Positions 11,055 to 19,319 of a DNA stretch of 64,000 nucleotides are shown one piece after another. The stretch comes from Pseudacidovorax intermedius (GTDB lineage: Bacteria > Pseudomonadota > Gammaproteobacteria > Burkholderiales > Burkholderiaceae_C): contig NZ_QQAV01000003.1 in the NCBI RefSeq assembly GCF_003350475.1, positions 62,001-126,000 of the forward strand, read 5' to 3'. Within the stretch, counting starts at the first letter, position 1. Each line of letters begins with the position of its first letter. The notes under the pieces were generated by a model. That model did no database searches. It worked only from the letters and a program-made list of their open reading frames with translations, and was not told the DNA's origin. A program made the translations under genes and the position numbers.

Positions 11055-13646
11055 TCAGGCAGCGACGCCGTCGGCCACTTCCTTGTAGTCCTCGATCTTG
11101 TCGAAGTTCAGGTACTGGTAGATCTTGTCGCCGTTCTGGTTGATGACGCCAATGTCCGCCATGTACTCGTCCTTGGTCGGGATGCGGCCGAGTTTGGAGC
11201 AGATGGAGGCCAGTTCCGCCGAACCCAGGTACACGTTGGTGTTCTTGCCCAGCCGGTTGGGGAAGTTGCGGGTGCTGGTGGACATCACCGTCGCGCCTTC
11301 GCGCACCTGCGCCTGGTTACCCATGCACAACGAGCAGCCCGGCATTTCGGTGCGTGCACCGGCATTGCCGAACACGCCGTAGTGACCTTCCTCCGTCAGC
11401 TGCTGCGCGTCCATCTTGGTCGGCGGTGCGATCCACAGCTTGACCGGGATGTCGCGCTTGCCTTCCAGCAGCTTGGAAGCCGCGCGGAAGTGGCCGATGT
11501 TGGTCATGCACGAGCCGATGAACACCTCATCGATCTTGGCGCCGGCGACGTCGGACAGCGTCTTCACGTCGTCCGGGTCGTTCGGGCAGGCCACGATGGG
11601 CTCGTGGATGTCGGCCAGGTCGATCTCGATCACGGCGGCGTACTCGGCATCGGCATCGGCCTTGAGCAGCTGCGGATCCTTCAGCCAGGCTTCCTGCGCA
11701 TCGATGCGGCGCTGCAGCGTGCGGGCGTCCTGGTAGCCCTCGGCAATCATCCACTTCATCAGCGTGATGTTGCTGTTGATGTACTCGATGATCGGTTCCT
11801 TGTTCAGGTGCACCGTGCAACCGGCGGCCGAGCGCTCGGCGCTGGCGTCGGACAGCTCGAAGGCCTGCTCCACCTTCAGCTCGGGCAGGCCCTCGATTTC
11901 GAGGATGCGGCCGGAGAAGATGTTCTTCTTGCCCTTCTTCTCGACCGTCAGCAGGCCCTGTTTGATGGCGTAGAGCGGAATGGCGTTGACCAGGTCGCGC
12001 AGCGTGACGCCGGGCTGCATCTTGCCCTTGAAGCGCACCAGCACCGACTCGGGCATGTCCAGCGGCATCACGCCGGTGGCGGCCGCGAAGGCGACCAGGC
12101 CGGAGCCGGCCGGGAAGCTGATGCCGATCGGGAAGCGCGTGTGCGAATCGCCGCCGGTGCCGACGGTATCGGGCGTCAGCAGGCGATTGAGCCAGCTGTG
12201 GATCACGCCGTCGCCCGGGCGCAGCGAGATGCCGCCGCGGGTGCTGATGAAGTCCGGCAGTTCGTGGTGCATCTTCACGTCCACCTTCTTGGGGTAGGCG
12301 GCCGTGTGGCAGAAGGACTGCATGACCAGGTCGGCCGAGAAGCCCAAGCAGGCCAGGTCCTTCAGCTCGTCGCGGGTCATCGGGCCGGTCGTGTCCTGGG
12401 AGCCGACCGAAGTCATCTTGGGCTCGCAGTAGGTGCCCGGGCGGATGCCCTGGCCTTCGGGCAGGCCGCAGGCGCGGCCGACCATCTTCTGGGCCAGCGA
12501 GAAGCCCTTGCCGGTGTCGACCGGTGCCTTGGGCAGGCGGAACAGCGTAGAGGTCGGCAGGCCCAGGGCCTCGCGCGCCTTGGCCGTCAGGCCTCGGCCG
12601 ATGATCAGCGGAATGCGGCCACCAGCGCGCACTTCGTCGAACAGCACGTCGCTCTTGACCTGGAACTCGGCGATGACCTGACCGTCCTTCAGCGCCTTGC
12701 CTTCGTAGGGGCGCAGTTCGACGGTGTCGCCCATGTTCATCTGGCTCACGTCCAGCTCGATGGGCAGGGAGCCGGCGTCTTCCATGGTGTTGTAGAAGAT
12801 CGGGGCGATCTTCGTGCCCAGGCAGATGCCGCCGAACTTCTTGTTCGGGATGTAGGGGATGTCCTCGCCGGTCCACCACAGCACGCTGTTGGTCGCCGAC
12901 TTGCGCGACGAACCGGTGCCGACCACGTCACCCACATAGGCCACGGGCAGGCCGCGGGCCACCAGGTCCTGGATGAACTTGACCGGGCCGCGCTTGCCGT
13001 CTTCCTCGGGCTCGAAGGGCGCGCCCTCGCGCTTGTTCTTCAGCATCGCCAGGGCGTGCATCGGAATGTCGGGGCGGGTGGTGGCGTCGGGGGCCGGCGA
13101 CAGGTCGTCGGTGTTGGTCTCGCCGGGCACCTTGAAGACCGTGAAGGTGATGCTCTGGGGCACTTCCGGGCGGCTGGTGAACCACTCCGCGTCGGCCCAG
13201 CTCTGCAGCACCGCCTTGGCGTTGGCGTTGCCGGCATCGGCCAGTTCCTTGACGTCGTGAAACTGGTCGAACATCAGCAGCGTCTTCTTGAGGCCTTCGG
13301 CCGCCACGGCGCCGACTTCGGCGTCCTTGAGCAGGTCGATCAGCGGGCCGATGTTGTAGCCGCCCAGCATGGTGCCCAGCAGCTCGGTGGCGTGCGCACG
13401 ACCGATGAGCGCGTTCTTCTCGGTGCCATGGGCGATAGCCGCGAGGTAGCTGGCCTTGACCTTGGCCGCGTCGTCCACGCCGGCAGGCACGCGATAGGTC
13501 AGCAGGTTCAGAAGGAATTCGCCATCCTTGGCGGTGGCGGACTTCAGAAGTTCGATGACTTCGCTGGTCTGCTTGGCCGACAGGGGAAGCGGGGGGATGC
13601 CCAGCGCGGCGCGCTCGGCGACATGGTCAACGTAGGCTTGCAACAT
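11055..13646 (-). CDS. acnB: Aconitate hydratase B
   Basis: Bifunctional aconitase / 2-methylisocitrate dehydratase B of 863 residues, catalysing citrate to isocitrate in the TCA cycle. The ATG at 13646 gives the conserved start [22 protein letters not shown] and is preceded by GGAGAAAAGAAAG; the open frame runs 11 codons further upstream without support. It has the N-terminal HEAT-like domain, then the swivel domain ([21 protein letters not shown]), and C-terminal cluster ligands in [15 protein letters not shown] and [13 protein letters not shown]. It leads away from a secreted protein gene, the citE-like/tam pair and mdh, all on the minus strand. Confidence 0.97.
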   Translation of the reverse strand: MLQAYVDHVAERAALGIPPLPLSAKQTSEVIELLKSATAKDGEFLLNLLTYRVPAGVDDAAKVKASYLAAIAHGTEKNALIGRAHATELLGTMLGGYNIGPLIDLLKDAEVGAVAAEGLKKTLLMFDQFHDVKELADAGNANAKAVLQSWADAEWFTSRPEVPQSITFTVFKVPGETNTDDLSPAPDATTRPDIPMHALAMLKNKREGAPFEPEEDGKRGPVKFIQDLVARGLPVAYVGDVVGTGSSRKSATNSVLWWTGEDIPYIPNKKFGGICLGTKIAPIFYNTMEDAGSLPIELDVSQMNMGDTVELRPYEGKALKDGQVIAEFQVKSDVLFDEVRAGGRIPLIIGRGLTAKAREALGLPTSTLFRLPKAPVDTGKGFSLAQKMVGRACGLPEGQGIRPGTYCEPKMTSVGSQDTTGPMTRDELKDLACLGFSADLVMQSFCHTAAYPKKVDVKMHHELPDFISTRGGISLRPGDGVIHSWLNRLLTPDTVGTGGDSHTRFPIGISFPAGSGLVAFAAATGVMPLDMPESVLVRFKGKMQPGVTLRDLVNAIPLYAIKQGLLTVEKKGKKNIFSGRILEIEGLPELKVEQAFELSDASAERSAAGCTVHLNKEPIIEYINSNITLMKWMIAEGYQDARTLQRRIDAQEAWLKDPQLLKADADAEYAAVIEIDLADIHEPIVACPNDPDDVKTLSDVAGAKIDEVFIGSCMTNIGHFRAASKLLEGKRDIPVKLWIAPPTKMDAQQLTEEGHYGVFGNAGARTEMPGCSLCMGNQAQVREGATVMSTSTRNFPNRLGKNTNVYLGSAELASICSKLGRIPTKDEYMADIGVINQNGDKIYQYLNFDKIEDYKEVADGVAA

Positions 13647-13793
13647 CTTTCTTTTCTCCGGAAAACGTTCGGACAGCATCCATTAACGCCGGCAGCCGCA
13701 GGGGTTCGAGCCCTCCCAGGGCCTGCGCGCCGACGGTGGCCACGGCGCTGGGCTTCAAGCAAGAGCCGCGCCGGTGGCCAGTCAGGCTGTGGG

Positions 13794-14378
13794 TTATTTC
13801 TTGGGCGCGTCGGCGCCTTCGAACAGCGCCTTGGGCGGGTTCTTCTTCATCTCTTCGGCAAAGGCCACCTGCGCGGCCGCCTGGCATTCATCGGCCATGC
13901 GCACGCCCTGCTTCTGGTTCATCAGCATGGACTTGTTGCCCAGCTGCAGCCACATGGCGCCCGCGCGGCTGTCTTCCAGGCGGATGGCGCCGGTGCGGCT
14001 TTCGACCGGGTGCATGCGGTACTTGGCGCCCTTGGTGCTGACGGTGAAGAAGCCGGGCTTGGCTTCGTCGGCCGTGACGGTCACGTCGGCACCCAGTTCG
14101 CACTGGATCTTGCCGGTGAAGACGCGCTTGGCGACTTCGATGTCGTTGTCGGTGAGCACCGCATCGTCGGCGACGGGCGTGGTCTCTTCCACCGCCTTGA
14201 CGGCGCTGGCCTTGAGGTGCTGTTTGCCCTTGACGTGCACGACCTTGTCCTTGGACGCGGCCTTGGCGGCAGGCTTGGCCTTGGTGGCGGCCTTGTCGGC
14301 GGTACCGCTGGTCTGGGCCAGCGCGGAAAGCGGCAGCGCGAGCGCAGCAGCGGTGATGAACGCGAGGGTCTTGTTCAT
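13794..14378 (-). CDS. Secreted periplasmic protein, function unknown
   Basis: 194 residues from the ATG at 14378. A clear signal peptide, MNKTLAFITAAALALPLSALA followed by Gln-Thr, is cut near residue 21. Next comes a Lys/Ala-rich linker (about 25-65) and then a compact domain (about 75-185) with two Cys, one in KIQCELGADVTV and one in RMADECQAAAQ, which could form a disulphide. Wording such as KYRMHPVESRTGAIRLEDSRAGAMWLQLGNKSMLMNQKQGVRMADEC recurs in conserved Burkholderiales hypothetical proteins, as far as I recall. No catalytic motif is evident. It sits between acnB and the citE-like gene, with separate spacing on each side. Confidence 0.8.
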   Translation of the reverse strand: MNKTLAFITAAALALPLSALAQTSGTADKAATKAKPAAKAASKDKVVHVKGKQHLKASAVKAVEETTPVADDAVLTDNDIEVAKRVFTGKIQCELGADVTVTADEAKPGFFTVSTKGAKYRMHPVESRTGAIRLEDSRAGAMWLQLGNKSMLMNQKQGVRMADECQAAAQVAFAEEMKKNPPKALFEGADAPKK

Positions 14379-14409
14379 GGTGAGAGGAACCTTCCTTGGA
14401 TGGCGGAGT

Positions 14410-15435
14410 TCAGGTGGACGCGTCGTCCGTCGCAAACCAGCCGGCGGCTTGGTCCGGCAACGTGCGTCCGGTGGCGTGTGCGCGCATCAGCACCTGCCAG
14501 AAGTGGCGGTAGCTCGCGCGGTCGTGCAATGTGCCATCAAAGCTGATGGGCGCCCAATCTGCTTCTTGTGCTGAAGCTATTATTTGTGTAGCAATTTGAA
14601 TCTGATCCTGGTCCGGCGCGAAGGCCTCGAGGATGGGACGGATCTGGTTCGGATGGATGCTCCACATCCGCGTGTAGCCGAACTCCCGCGCCGCCCGGCG
14701 CGCGGCGCTCTTCATGGCCTGCGCATCGTTGAACTCGGTCACGACGCAATGGGACGGGACCTTGCCAAAGGCGTGCGCGGCACTCGCGATGGCCAGCTTG
14801 GCGCGGACGACCAGCGGGTGCGAGAACTGGCCCTGCGCGCCCATGCCCTCCGCCGGGATGGCACCGGCATGGGCCGAGACGAAGTCCATCAGGCCGAAAC
14901 TGAGCGACTGCACCCGAGGATGCGCCGCGATGTCGAAGGCATGGTGCACCGCCAGCGGCGACTCGATGAGCACGTGCAGGGGCAAGCTGGTGGCGCCGGT
15001 TGCATCCAGAGCGGCCACGGCGCGCACCACGTCGGCCGGCCGCTCCACCTTCGGGACCATCAGGTAGGCCAGGCGATCGCCGGCCTGGCCGGCAATGGTG
15101 TCGACATCGGCCTCGAACGCGGGGTGGTCGACCGGATGAACCCGAGCGCCCACGCGCATGCCCTCAGCTGCGTTGCGGGCCAATTCGACGACGAGCCGGG
15201 CATGGTCCGCTTCGCCACCGACGGGAGCGCCGTCCTCGCAGTCGAGCGTGACGTCGAAGACGCAGGCCCCGAACTCGGCCGCCATCTCGGCCTGCAGCGC
15301 CAGGCTCTTACGCATGCGGGCCTCGACGCCGCTGTAGTGGTCGCACACCGGCAGCGCGACGGCGCCGGCCTGGGCGCCGAGCAGCACCTCCGCCGGGTGG
15401 GCCGAGCGTCGTACGGCGATGGAATCGGCACTCAT
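14410..15435 (-). CDS. HpcH/HpaI aldolase, CitE-like CoA-ester lyase
   Basis: 341-residue TIM-barrel protein of the citrate-lyase beta / malyl-CoA lyase family, which cleaves or forms C-C bonds in acyl-CoA esters using Mg. Family landmarks are VTLDCEDGAPVGGE, the Arg in GARVHPVDHPAF, LMVPKVERPADV, LPLHVLIESPLAVHHAFDIA (catalytic metal Glu) and SLSFGLMDFVSAHAG. No CitD or CitF neighbours occur, so it is a stand-alone enzyme; the CoA substrate is unknown. Its ATG overlaps the tam stop as ATGA, so the two are co-translated. Residues 281-288 (IATQIIAS) are written by an AT-rich 19-base repeat that also occurs upstream of sdhC; the codons there (ATA ATA, ACA, TCA) contrast with the GC-rich remainder. 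Confidence 0.85.
   Translation of the reverse strand: MSADSIAVRRSAHPAEVLLGAQAGAVALPVCDHYSGVEARMRKSLALQAEMAAEFGACVFDVTLDCEDGAPVGGEADHARLVVELARNAAEGMRVGARVHPVDHPAFEADVDTIAGQAGDRLAYLMVPKVERPADVVRAVAALDATGATSLPLHVLIESPLAVHHAFDIAAHPRVQSLSFGLMDFVSAHAGAIPAEGMGAQGQFSHPLVVRAKLAIASAAHAFGKVPSHCVVTEFNDAQAMKSAARRAAREFGYTRMWSIHPNQIRPILEAFAPDQDQIQIATQIIASAQEADWAPISFDGTLHDRASYRHFWQVLMRAHATGRTLPDQAAGWFATDDAST
14576..14594 (-). repeat. 19-base AT-rich palindromic element inside the citE-like frame (copy 1)
   Basis: On the minus strand it reads TTGCTACACAAATAATAGC. It matches 15 of 19 bases of the element at 18329-18347, with the same TTGCT and ATAGC ends; GCTA and TAGC form short arms. It is in frame and encodes part of IATQIIAS. 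A GCTTC/GAAGC inverted repeat flanks and overlaps it (14561-14577). Confidence 0.55.
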
Positions 15436-16208
15436 GCGGGACGGCGCGCCACGATGAACATGCGCGGGAAAGCCAGCAGACGGCGGCCGTCGGAGCGCAC
15501 CGGATAGGCGGCGTCGACGCCCTGCTCGTAGGCCTTCAGGTAGCTGGCACGCAGCTCTGCCGGAAGCGGATCGAGAAACGGCCGCAGTCCGGTGCCGCTG
15601 ACCCATTCGACGATGGCGCCCGCCGAAGCCATGCGGTGCTGATAGACCGTGTGCCAGACGTCCACGTCGGCCGCCCCGGGCGCGAGCAGGTCGTAGTAGC
15701 CGCCGATCGTCAGCAATTCGGTTCTCACACGGTCGGCATCGCCGATGTGCGCGGCCCAGGGCGCACGACCGGCCAGCTCGCGCATCAGACGATGCGTGGG
15801 CTCCTGGCGGTTGTCGGGCATCTGGATGGCCAGCACGCCGCCCGGTGCCAGCAACGAAAAGAGCCGCGGCAGCAGCTCCTCGTGGCCCGGCACCCACTGC
15901 AGGGCGGCATTGGCATAGATGAGATCGGGGGCATCGCCTGCAGGCTGCCAAGTGCCGATGTCACCCAGTTCGAAGCGGGACTGCGGCAAGCGCTGGCGCG
16001 CGGCGACGATCATGGCCTCGGCGTTGTCGACGCCGATCACCTCGGCAGCCGGGAAGCGCCGCACCAGCAGCTCGGTGGAATTGCCCGGCCCGCAGCCCAG
16101 GTCGACCACCCGCCGCGCCGACGCCAATGGCACCCGGGCCAGCAACTCGGCGGCCGGGCGGGTCCGCTCATCCTCGTAGCGGCGGTACAGCGCGGGATCC
16201 CAATCCAT
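15432..16208 (-). CDS. tam: Trans-aconitate 2-methyltransferase
   Basis: 258-residue SAM-dependent methyltransferase that methylates trans-aconitate, the inhibitory by-product formed from the aconitase intermediate cis-aconitate. The start MDWDPALYRRYEDERTRPAAELLARV and the SAM motif VVDLGCGPGNSTELL (about residues 34-48), acidic residue in EVIGVDNAEAM, and QWVPGHEELLPRLFSLLAPGGVLAIQMPDN are typical of Tam. The ATG at 16208 is the first that gives the conserved N-terminus. Location between mdh and acnB fits its role in cleaning up after aconitase. It overlaps the CitE-like gene by four bases (ATGA). Confidence 0.9.
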   Translation of the reverse strand: MDWDPALYRRYEDERTRPAAELLARVPLASARRVVDLGCGPGNSTELLVRRFPAAEVIGVDNAEAMIVAARQRLPQSRFELGDIGTWQPAGDAPDLIYANAALQWVPGHEELLPRLFSLLAPGGVLAIQMPDNRQEPTHRLMRELAGRAPWAAHIGDADRVRTELLTIGGYYDLLAPGAADVDVWHTVYQHRMASAGAIVEWVSGTGLRPFLDPLPAELRASYLKAYEQGVDAAYPVRSDGRRLLAFPRMFIVARRPA

Positions 16209-16342
16209 GATGTCTGAGAAAGAGTTGGAAAACGGGCCCCGCGTTCCCGGGCCGTCGGAAAGAAGGTTCGCGAGGCGACTGGAACCCCTTCCCGCCGCGC
16301 GCCCGGCCGAGCCGGCCGGAACGCGCGTGGCCTCGGAAGGCC

Positions 16343-17329
16343 TCAGAGCAGGTGCTTGACGCCGTCCTGCTCGCCCTGCAGTTCGGCCAGGGTCTTGTTG
16401 ATGCGCTCCTGCGAGAAAGCGTCGATTTCGAGGCCTTCGACGATCTTGTACTTGCCGTTCTCGGTGGTGACCGGGAAGCCGAAGATCACGTCCTTGGGAA
16501 TGCCGTATTCGCCGTTGGAGGGCACGCCCATGGTGACCCACTTGCCCTGCGAGCCCAGGGCCCAGTCGCGCATGTGGTCGATGGCGGCGTTGGCGGCCGA
16601 GGCGGCCGACGACAGACCGCGCGCATCGATGATGGCGGCGCCGCGCTTGCCCACGGTGGGCAGGAACACGTCGGCGTTCCAGACCTGGTCGTTGATGGCG
16701 TCCTTGACCGACTTGCCGCCGATGGTGGCGAAACGGTAGTCGGCGTACATGGTGGGCGAATGGTTGCCCCACACGGTCAGCTTCTCGATCTCGCCGACCT
16801 GGCCGCCGGTCTTGGCGGCGATCTGGCTGGCGGCGCGGTTGTGGTCCAGGCGCAGCATGGCGGTGAAGTTCTCGCGCGGCAGGCTGGGCGCGCTCTTCAT
16901 GGCGATGTAGGCGTTGGTGTTGGCGGGGTTGCCGACCACCAGCACCTTGACGTCGCGGCTGGCGACCTTGTCCAGGGCCTTGCCTTGGGCGGTGAAGATC
17001 TGGGCGTTGGCGGCCAGCAGGTCGGCGCGCTCCATGCCAGGACCGCGGGGGCGCGCACCCACCAGCAGGGCGTAGTCGGCGTCCTTGAAGGCGACTTCCG
17101 GATCGCCGGTGGGGATCACGCCAGCCAGCAGCGGGAAGGCACAGTCTTCCAGTTCCATGATCACGCCCTTGAGCGCCTTCTGGGCCTTCTCGTCGGGGAT
17201 CTCCAGCAGCTGCAGGATGACCGGCTGGTCCTTGCCGAGCATCTCGCCCGAGGCGATGCGGAACAGGAGGGCGTAACCGATTTGGCCGGCGGCGCCGGTG
17301 ACGGCGACGCGAACGGGCTTTTTGCTCAT
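16343..17329 (-). CDS. mdh: Malate dehydrogenase
   Basis: NAD-dependent malate dehydrogenase, 328 residues, oxidising malate to oxaloacetate in the TCA cycle. The ATG at 17329 follows GGAGTCTTCCC and gives [24 protein letters not shown], the NAD-binding glycine motif; the open frame extends 36 codons further upstream but has no family match there. Catalytic residues are seen in [14 protein letters not shown], the substrate Arg in MLRLDHNRA and the catalytic His in [12 protein letters not shown]. It belongs to the type found in Burkholderiales, similar to cytosolic MDH. It is divergent from the GntR regulator gene; the 12-bp palindrome at 17477 lies between them. Confidence 0.97.
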   Translation of the reverse strand: MSKKPVRVAVTGAAGQIGYALLFRIASGEMLGKDQPVILQLLEIPDEKAQKALKGVIMELEDCAFPLLAGVIPTGDPEVAFKDADYALLVGARPRGPGMERADLLAANAQIFTAQGKALDKVASRDVKVLVVGNPANTNAYIAMKSAPSLPRENFTAMLRLDHNRAASQIAAKTGGQVGEIEKLTVWGNHSPTMYADYRFATIGGKSVKDAINDQVWNADVFLPTVGKRGAAIIDARGLSSAASAANAAIDHMRDWALGSQGKWVTMGVPSNGEYGIPKDVIFGFPVTTENGKYKIVEGLEIDAFSQERINKTLAELQGEQDGVKHLL

Positions 17330-17476
17330 GGGAAGACTCCAGACGAAGAGAAAGGAAACGGAACGTGCCGTGCGAGCCCTGCCTGCAGGCATCTGCACGT
17401 CGACCGGCACCGCCAATCGACCCGGGGCAGGAAACAACCGCGCATTCTAGGCCGATTCCATGGCGCACGTCTTATG

Positions 17477-17488
17477 TCTTATATAAGA
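17477..17488. promoter_or_regulatory. Perfect 12-bp palindrome, likely GntR operator
   Basis: TCTTATATAAGA is perfectly symmetric and lies in the mdh/gntR divergent gap, 147 bases before the mdh start and 46 before the regulator ATG at 17535. AT-rich palindromes of this size are normal operators for GntR/HutC proteins, so it probably serves the adjacent regulator in controlling itself, mdh and perhaps the sdh genes. No second copy was seen upstream of sdhC. Confidence 0.6.
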
Positions 17489-17534
17489 TGTGGGACTTGG
17501 CACGCTTCGCGATGCCGCCCTGCCCACCCCATTC

Positions 17535-18290
17535 ATGTCCTCCCCACCCGCCGCGGACGCCGGCACCCCCTCCTTCAGCCCGCTGTACCAGCAGATCCGG
17601 GCATTGATCCTGCAGAGTCTGCAGGCCGGGGAATGGAAGCCGGGCGAGCCCATCCCCAGCGAGATCGAACTCGCCGCCCGCTTTCGCGTGAGCCAGGGCA
17701 CGGTGCGCAAGGCCATCGACGAACTGGCGGCCGACAACCTGCTGGTCCGCCGGCAGGGCAAGGGCACCTTCGTCGCCACTCATGCAGAGCAGCAGGTGCA
17801 ATACCGCTTCCTCAAGCTGGTGCCCGACCAGGGCAGCCCCACCAGCGAGGGGCCTGCCGAACGCACCATCGTGGACTGCCGAAGGGTGCGCGCGAGCGCC
17901 GAGGTGGCGCGGGCGCTGGCCTTGCGCGCGGGAGACGCCGCGCTGCAGGTGCGCCGGGTGCTGGCCTATGCCGGCGTTCCCACGATCCTCGAAGACCTCT
18001 GGCTGCCCGGCACGCCCTTCAAGGGGCTCACGGCGGAACGCCTGGCCGAGTGGCGCGGCCCCATGTACGAGATGTTCGAGACCGAGTTCGGCGTCCGCAT
18101 GGTGCGGGCAGAGGAAAAGCTGCGCGCCGTTCTCCCCGATGCGGAGCAGGCTTCGCTGCTTCAGGTGACACTGCAGACGCCGCTGCTCTCGGTGGAACGC
18201 ATCGCCCACACGTATCACGATGCGCCGATGGAGCTGCGCCGCGGCCTGTACCGCACCGACACGCACCACTATCGCAATGACCTCGGCTAG
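17535..18290 (+). CDS. GntR-family regulator (HutC subfamily) of the mdh/sdh locus
   Basis: 251 residues from the ATG at 17535; an in-frame GTG at 17490 would start just after the palindromic operator and is less likely. The winged helix covers about residues 12-80: FSPLYQQIRALILQSLQAGEWKPGEPIPSEIELAARFRVSQGTVRKAIDELAADNLLVRRQGKGTFVA, a textbook GntR pattern. The remainder is a UTRA-type ligand domain. It sits between divergent mdh and the sdhCDAB-sdhE-gltA genes, so it most likely senses a TCA metabolite and adjusts this cluster; the ligand is unknown. Confidence 0.9.
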   Translation: MSSPPAADAGTPSFSPLYQQIRALILQSLQAGEWKPGEPIPSEIELAARFRVSQGTVRKAIDELAADNLLVRRQGKGTFVATHAEQQVQYRFLKLVPDQGSPTSEGPAERTIVDCRRVRASAEVARALALRAGDAALQVRRVLAYAGVPTILEDLWLPGTPFKGLTAERLAEWRGPMYEMFETEFGVRMVRAEEKLRAVLPDAEQASLLQVTLQTPLLSVERIAHTYHDAPMELRRGLYRTDTHHYRNDLG

Positions 18291-18328
18291 CCGGCGGCCC
18301 CCTCCGACACTGATGGGCAGAAACGATG

Positions 18329-18347
18329 TTGCTTCAAAAAATATAGC
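18329..18347 (+). repeat. 19-base AT-rich palindromic element upstream of sdhC (copy 2)
   Basis: Reads TTGCTTCAAAAAATATAGC and matches the citE-internal element at 14576-14594 in 15 of 19 positions, on the opposite strand. It lies in two overlapping hairpins: GTTGCT/AGCAAC (18328-18333 with 18345-18350) and TTGCTTC/GAAGCAA (18329-18335 with 18351-18357). It sits between the GntR stop and the sdhC start, in the sdh leader or promoter region. Confidence 0.55.
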
Positions 18348-18477
18348 AACGAAGCAAGGCGACAGAAAGCTTCAGAGACAGCCCATGCAACATGGTGCAT
18401 TGCAATAGAATTTTGAGTTGCCTGCATAAACGTCCTGACACGAGTCGCCCTATCGACCTCCCAGAAAGAACCTCCCC

Positions 18478-18924
18478 ATGACAGAGCTAGCTTCCAAGAC
18501 CAGGCCGCCGCGCCGCGAATTCCGCAACATCAACGTGGTCACGGATCTCACGGGCTACCGGCTTCCGCCGGCGGGCATCGTGTCCATCCTCCACCGTGTC
18601 AGCGGCGTGCTGATGTTCCTGTTGATGCCGTTCATCATCTGGATGTTCGACACCTCCGTCTCTTCGGAAATCTCCTATGCCCGCTTCAAGGCCGCCTTCG
18701 ACAGCGGCCTTGGTTTTTTGCCGGGGTGGTTCCTGAAGCTGGTGGCCCTGGCCCTGATCTGGGGCTACCTGCACCACTTCTGCGCCGGCCTGCGACACCT
18801 GTGGATGGACGTGAGCCATGAGGCCGTGACCAAGGAGTTCGGCAAGACCTCCGCCATCGTCGTCCTGGCCATCAGCATCCTCCTGACGCTGGCGCTCGGC
18901 GCCAAGCTGTTCGGCCTGTACTGA
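18478..18924 (+). CDS. sdhC: Succinate dehydrogenase cytochrome b556 subunit
   Basis: 148-residue membrane anchor of complex II. Three helices are visible: about residues 36-58 (VSILHRVSGVLMFLLMPFIIWMF), 84-108 and 124-146. The SILHRVSGV motif is the family signature for haem and quinone binding, and the C-terminal GLRHLWMDVSHE is also typical. The 187-base gap upstream holds the palindromic element at 18329 and a possible -10 box TAGAAT at 18406-18411. It begins the sdhCDAB-sdhE-gltA series on the plus strand. Confidence 0.95.
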   Translation: MTELASKTRPPRREFRNINVVTDLTGYRLPPAGIVSILHRVSGVLMFLLMPFIIWMFDTSVSSEISYARFKAAFDSGLGFLPGWFLKLVALALIWGYLHHFCAGLRHLWMDVSHEAVTKEFGKTSAIVVLAISILLTLALGAKLFGLY

Positions 18925-18949
18925 TCACAAGAAGAAGGCACACAACACC

Positions 18950-19315
18950 ATGGCAGTGAATTACGGCTCCAAGCGCACCGTCGTCGGCGCGCACTACGGC
19001 CTGCGCGACTGGCTCTCGCAACGCGTCACCGGCGCGCTGATGGCGGTCTTCACCATCGTCGTCCTGGCGCAGGTTCTCCTCACCCGCGGCCCCGTCGGCT
19101 ACGACCAGTGGGCAGGCATCTTTGCCCCTCAATGGATGAAGGTCCTGACCTTCGCAGTGATCGCCGCGCTCCTCTGGCACGTATGGGTGGGCATGCGCGA
19201 CGTGTGGATGGACTACGTCCAGCCCGTCGGCATCCGTCTGTTCATGCAAATCTTCACCATCGTCTGGCTCGTGGGTTGTGCCGGCTGGGCGATTCAAGTG
19301 CTCTGGAGGATCTGA
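18950..19315 (+). CDS. sdhD: Succinate dehydrogenase hydrophobic membrane anchor
   Basis: 121-residue second membrane subunit of complex II. It has three helices (about residues 28-48, 60-82 and 92-115), with the SdhD pattern GLRDWLSQRVTGALMA near the start and LLWHVWVGMRDVWMDYVQP, whose His is the expected haem ligand. The ATG is preceded by AAGAAGG, 26 bases after sdhC. sdhA begins four bases after its stop. Confidence 0.95.
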   Translation: MAVNYGSKRTVVGAHYGLRDWLSQRVTGALMAVFTIVVLAQVLLTRGPVGYDQWAGIFAPQWMKVLTFAVIAALLWHVWVGMRDVWMDYVQPVGIRLFMQIFTIVWLVGCAGWAIQVLWRI

Positions 19316-19319
19316 GCCC

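Noticed and set aside
11382-14546. Very long open frame on the plus strand opposite acnB and its neighbour
   Set aside because: Antisense shadow of GC-rich genes; composition is Ala/Gly/His/Arg/Gln-rich without motifs. acnB on the other strand is certain.
16303-16319. CCGGCCG/CGGCCGG hairpin after mdh as a terminator
   Set aside because: No T-run on the minus strand and common in GC-rich gaps.
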